DNA from: Euonymus europaeus
Taxonomy: Eukaryota > Streptophyta > Magnoliopsida > Celastrales > Celastraceae
Direction of reading: 5' to 3'
NCBI GenBank assembly: GCA_963580455.1
Contig: OY756967.1
Span: forward strand, 10,810,501 to 10,874,500
Length of the DNA stretch: 64,000 nucleotides
Under the pieces are notes generated by a model, which was given only the letters and a program-made list of their open reading frames with translations, searched no databases and was not told where the DNA came from. Position numbers and translations under genes: made by a program. Numbering within the stretch: position 1 is the first letter of the stretch; every line of letters begins with the position of its first letter. Positions 63,461 through 64,000 of the stretch are shown in pieces.

Positions 63461-64000
63461 CCGAGCAACTTTGATGTTCCGAAGTTGCTCAACTCTCTCT
63501 ATGGAGGAGCTTTTTAATGTTTTGTCCATTTGTCATAGAAAGTTGGTCTTTTGCCAACGAAATAATCTTGGAACCTTATACTCATAAAATTTGACATAGA
63601 AGAACAATAAAAAGTGTACAGCGAGCAACTTTGATGTTCTGAAGTTGCTCAACTCTCTCTATGGAGGAGCTTTTGAATGTTTTGTCCGTTTGTCATAGAA
63701 AGTTGGTCTTTTGCCATCGAAATAATTTTTGAGGCTTATACTCATAAAATTTGACATAGTTGAACATTAAAAAGTGTACATCGAGCAACTTTGATAGTCC
63801 GACGTTGCTCAACTCTCTCTAGGGAGGAGCTTTTAACGGTTTTGTCCATTTGTCATAGAAAGTTTGTGTTTTCGCAACGAAATAATCCTGGAAGCTCATA
63901 CTCATAAAATTCAACATAGAAGAACAATAAAACATGCACACGGAGCATCTTTAATAGTCCGAACTTGGTCAACTCTCTCTTTGGAGGAGCTTTTAACGGT

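Larger units (their letters stand above)
57553..64000 (+). repeat. 160-bp tandem satellite array, right arm
   Basis: The same satellite resumes directly after the LTR insertion, in the same orientation and exact register. The monomer types recur in the order f, g, h, i, c, a, b, d, e, f. Single-base changes are more scattered here than in the 31-55 kb part, so this arm looks less recently homogenised. The array continues past the end of the window. No gene is present. Confidence 0.98.

Noticed and set aside
63240..64000. Array boundary at the window end
   Set aside because: The monomers are more divergent, but satellite continues to the last base, so no boundary is shown.

Overview
This window is almost entirely one tandem satellite DNA array. 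A monomer of about 160 bp (about 36% G+C, roughly 385 copies) repeats head to tail in one orientation from base 1 to base 64000. It is interrupted once, at 55307-57552, by a 2246-bp insertion that has the structure of a solitary retrotransposon LTR. I find no convincing protein-coding gene, tRNA, rRNA, CRISPR array or bacterial-type operon. The short open frames (about 60-100 codons) are by-products of the satellite sequence: 160 is not a multiple of 3, so the frame rotates from monomer to monomer and stops appear within about two monomers.

The likely source is heterochromatin of a nuclear genome, probably centromeric or pericentromeric, of a flowering plant. The basis is a near-nucleosome-length satellite with higher-order repeats plus an LTR whose style resembles plant Ty1/Copia elements: TG...CA ends, a TATA box and AATAAA well inside, and a 5-bp target duplication. 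The species cannot be named from sequence alone. The centromere assignment is inference.

Layout. The monomers fall into recognisable types, named here a to i, arranged in a recurring order: d-e-f-g-(e')-h-i-c' followed by a variable number of c-a-b trimers (480 bp each). On top of this lie larger duplications. (1) 1-5.7 kb: a 1891-bp tandem unit and a 660-bp duplicate 5062 bp apart. (2) 5.5-7.4 kb: a divergent block that reappears at 48.05-49.85 and 52.85-54.65 kb. (3) 7.9-31 kb: older, interleaved copies with offsets of about 3.5, 6.2, 9.7, 3.0 and 14.5-14.7 kb. (4) 31.4-54.7 kb: young, almost identical tandem duplications with periods of 4165, 5433/5434 and 4801 bp. (5) 54.7-55.3 kb: more canonical monomers up to the LTR. 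(6) 57.55-64 kb: the array resumes in exact register after the LTR, contains a repeat with an offset of about 2080 bp, and ends with unusually divergent monomers.

The most notable features are a conserved hairpin-capable dyad (up to 11-bp arms, 6-nt loop) that is intact in some monomer types and broken in others at regular places in the higher-order unit, the modular c-a-b trimer expansion, base-resolved unequal-exchange junctions, and the solo LTR with a perfect target duplication.
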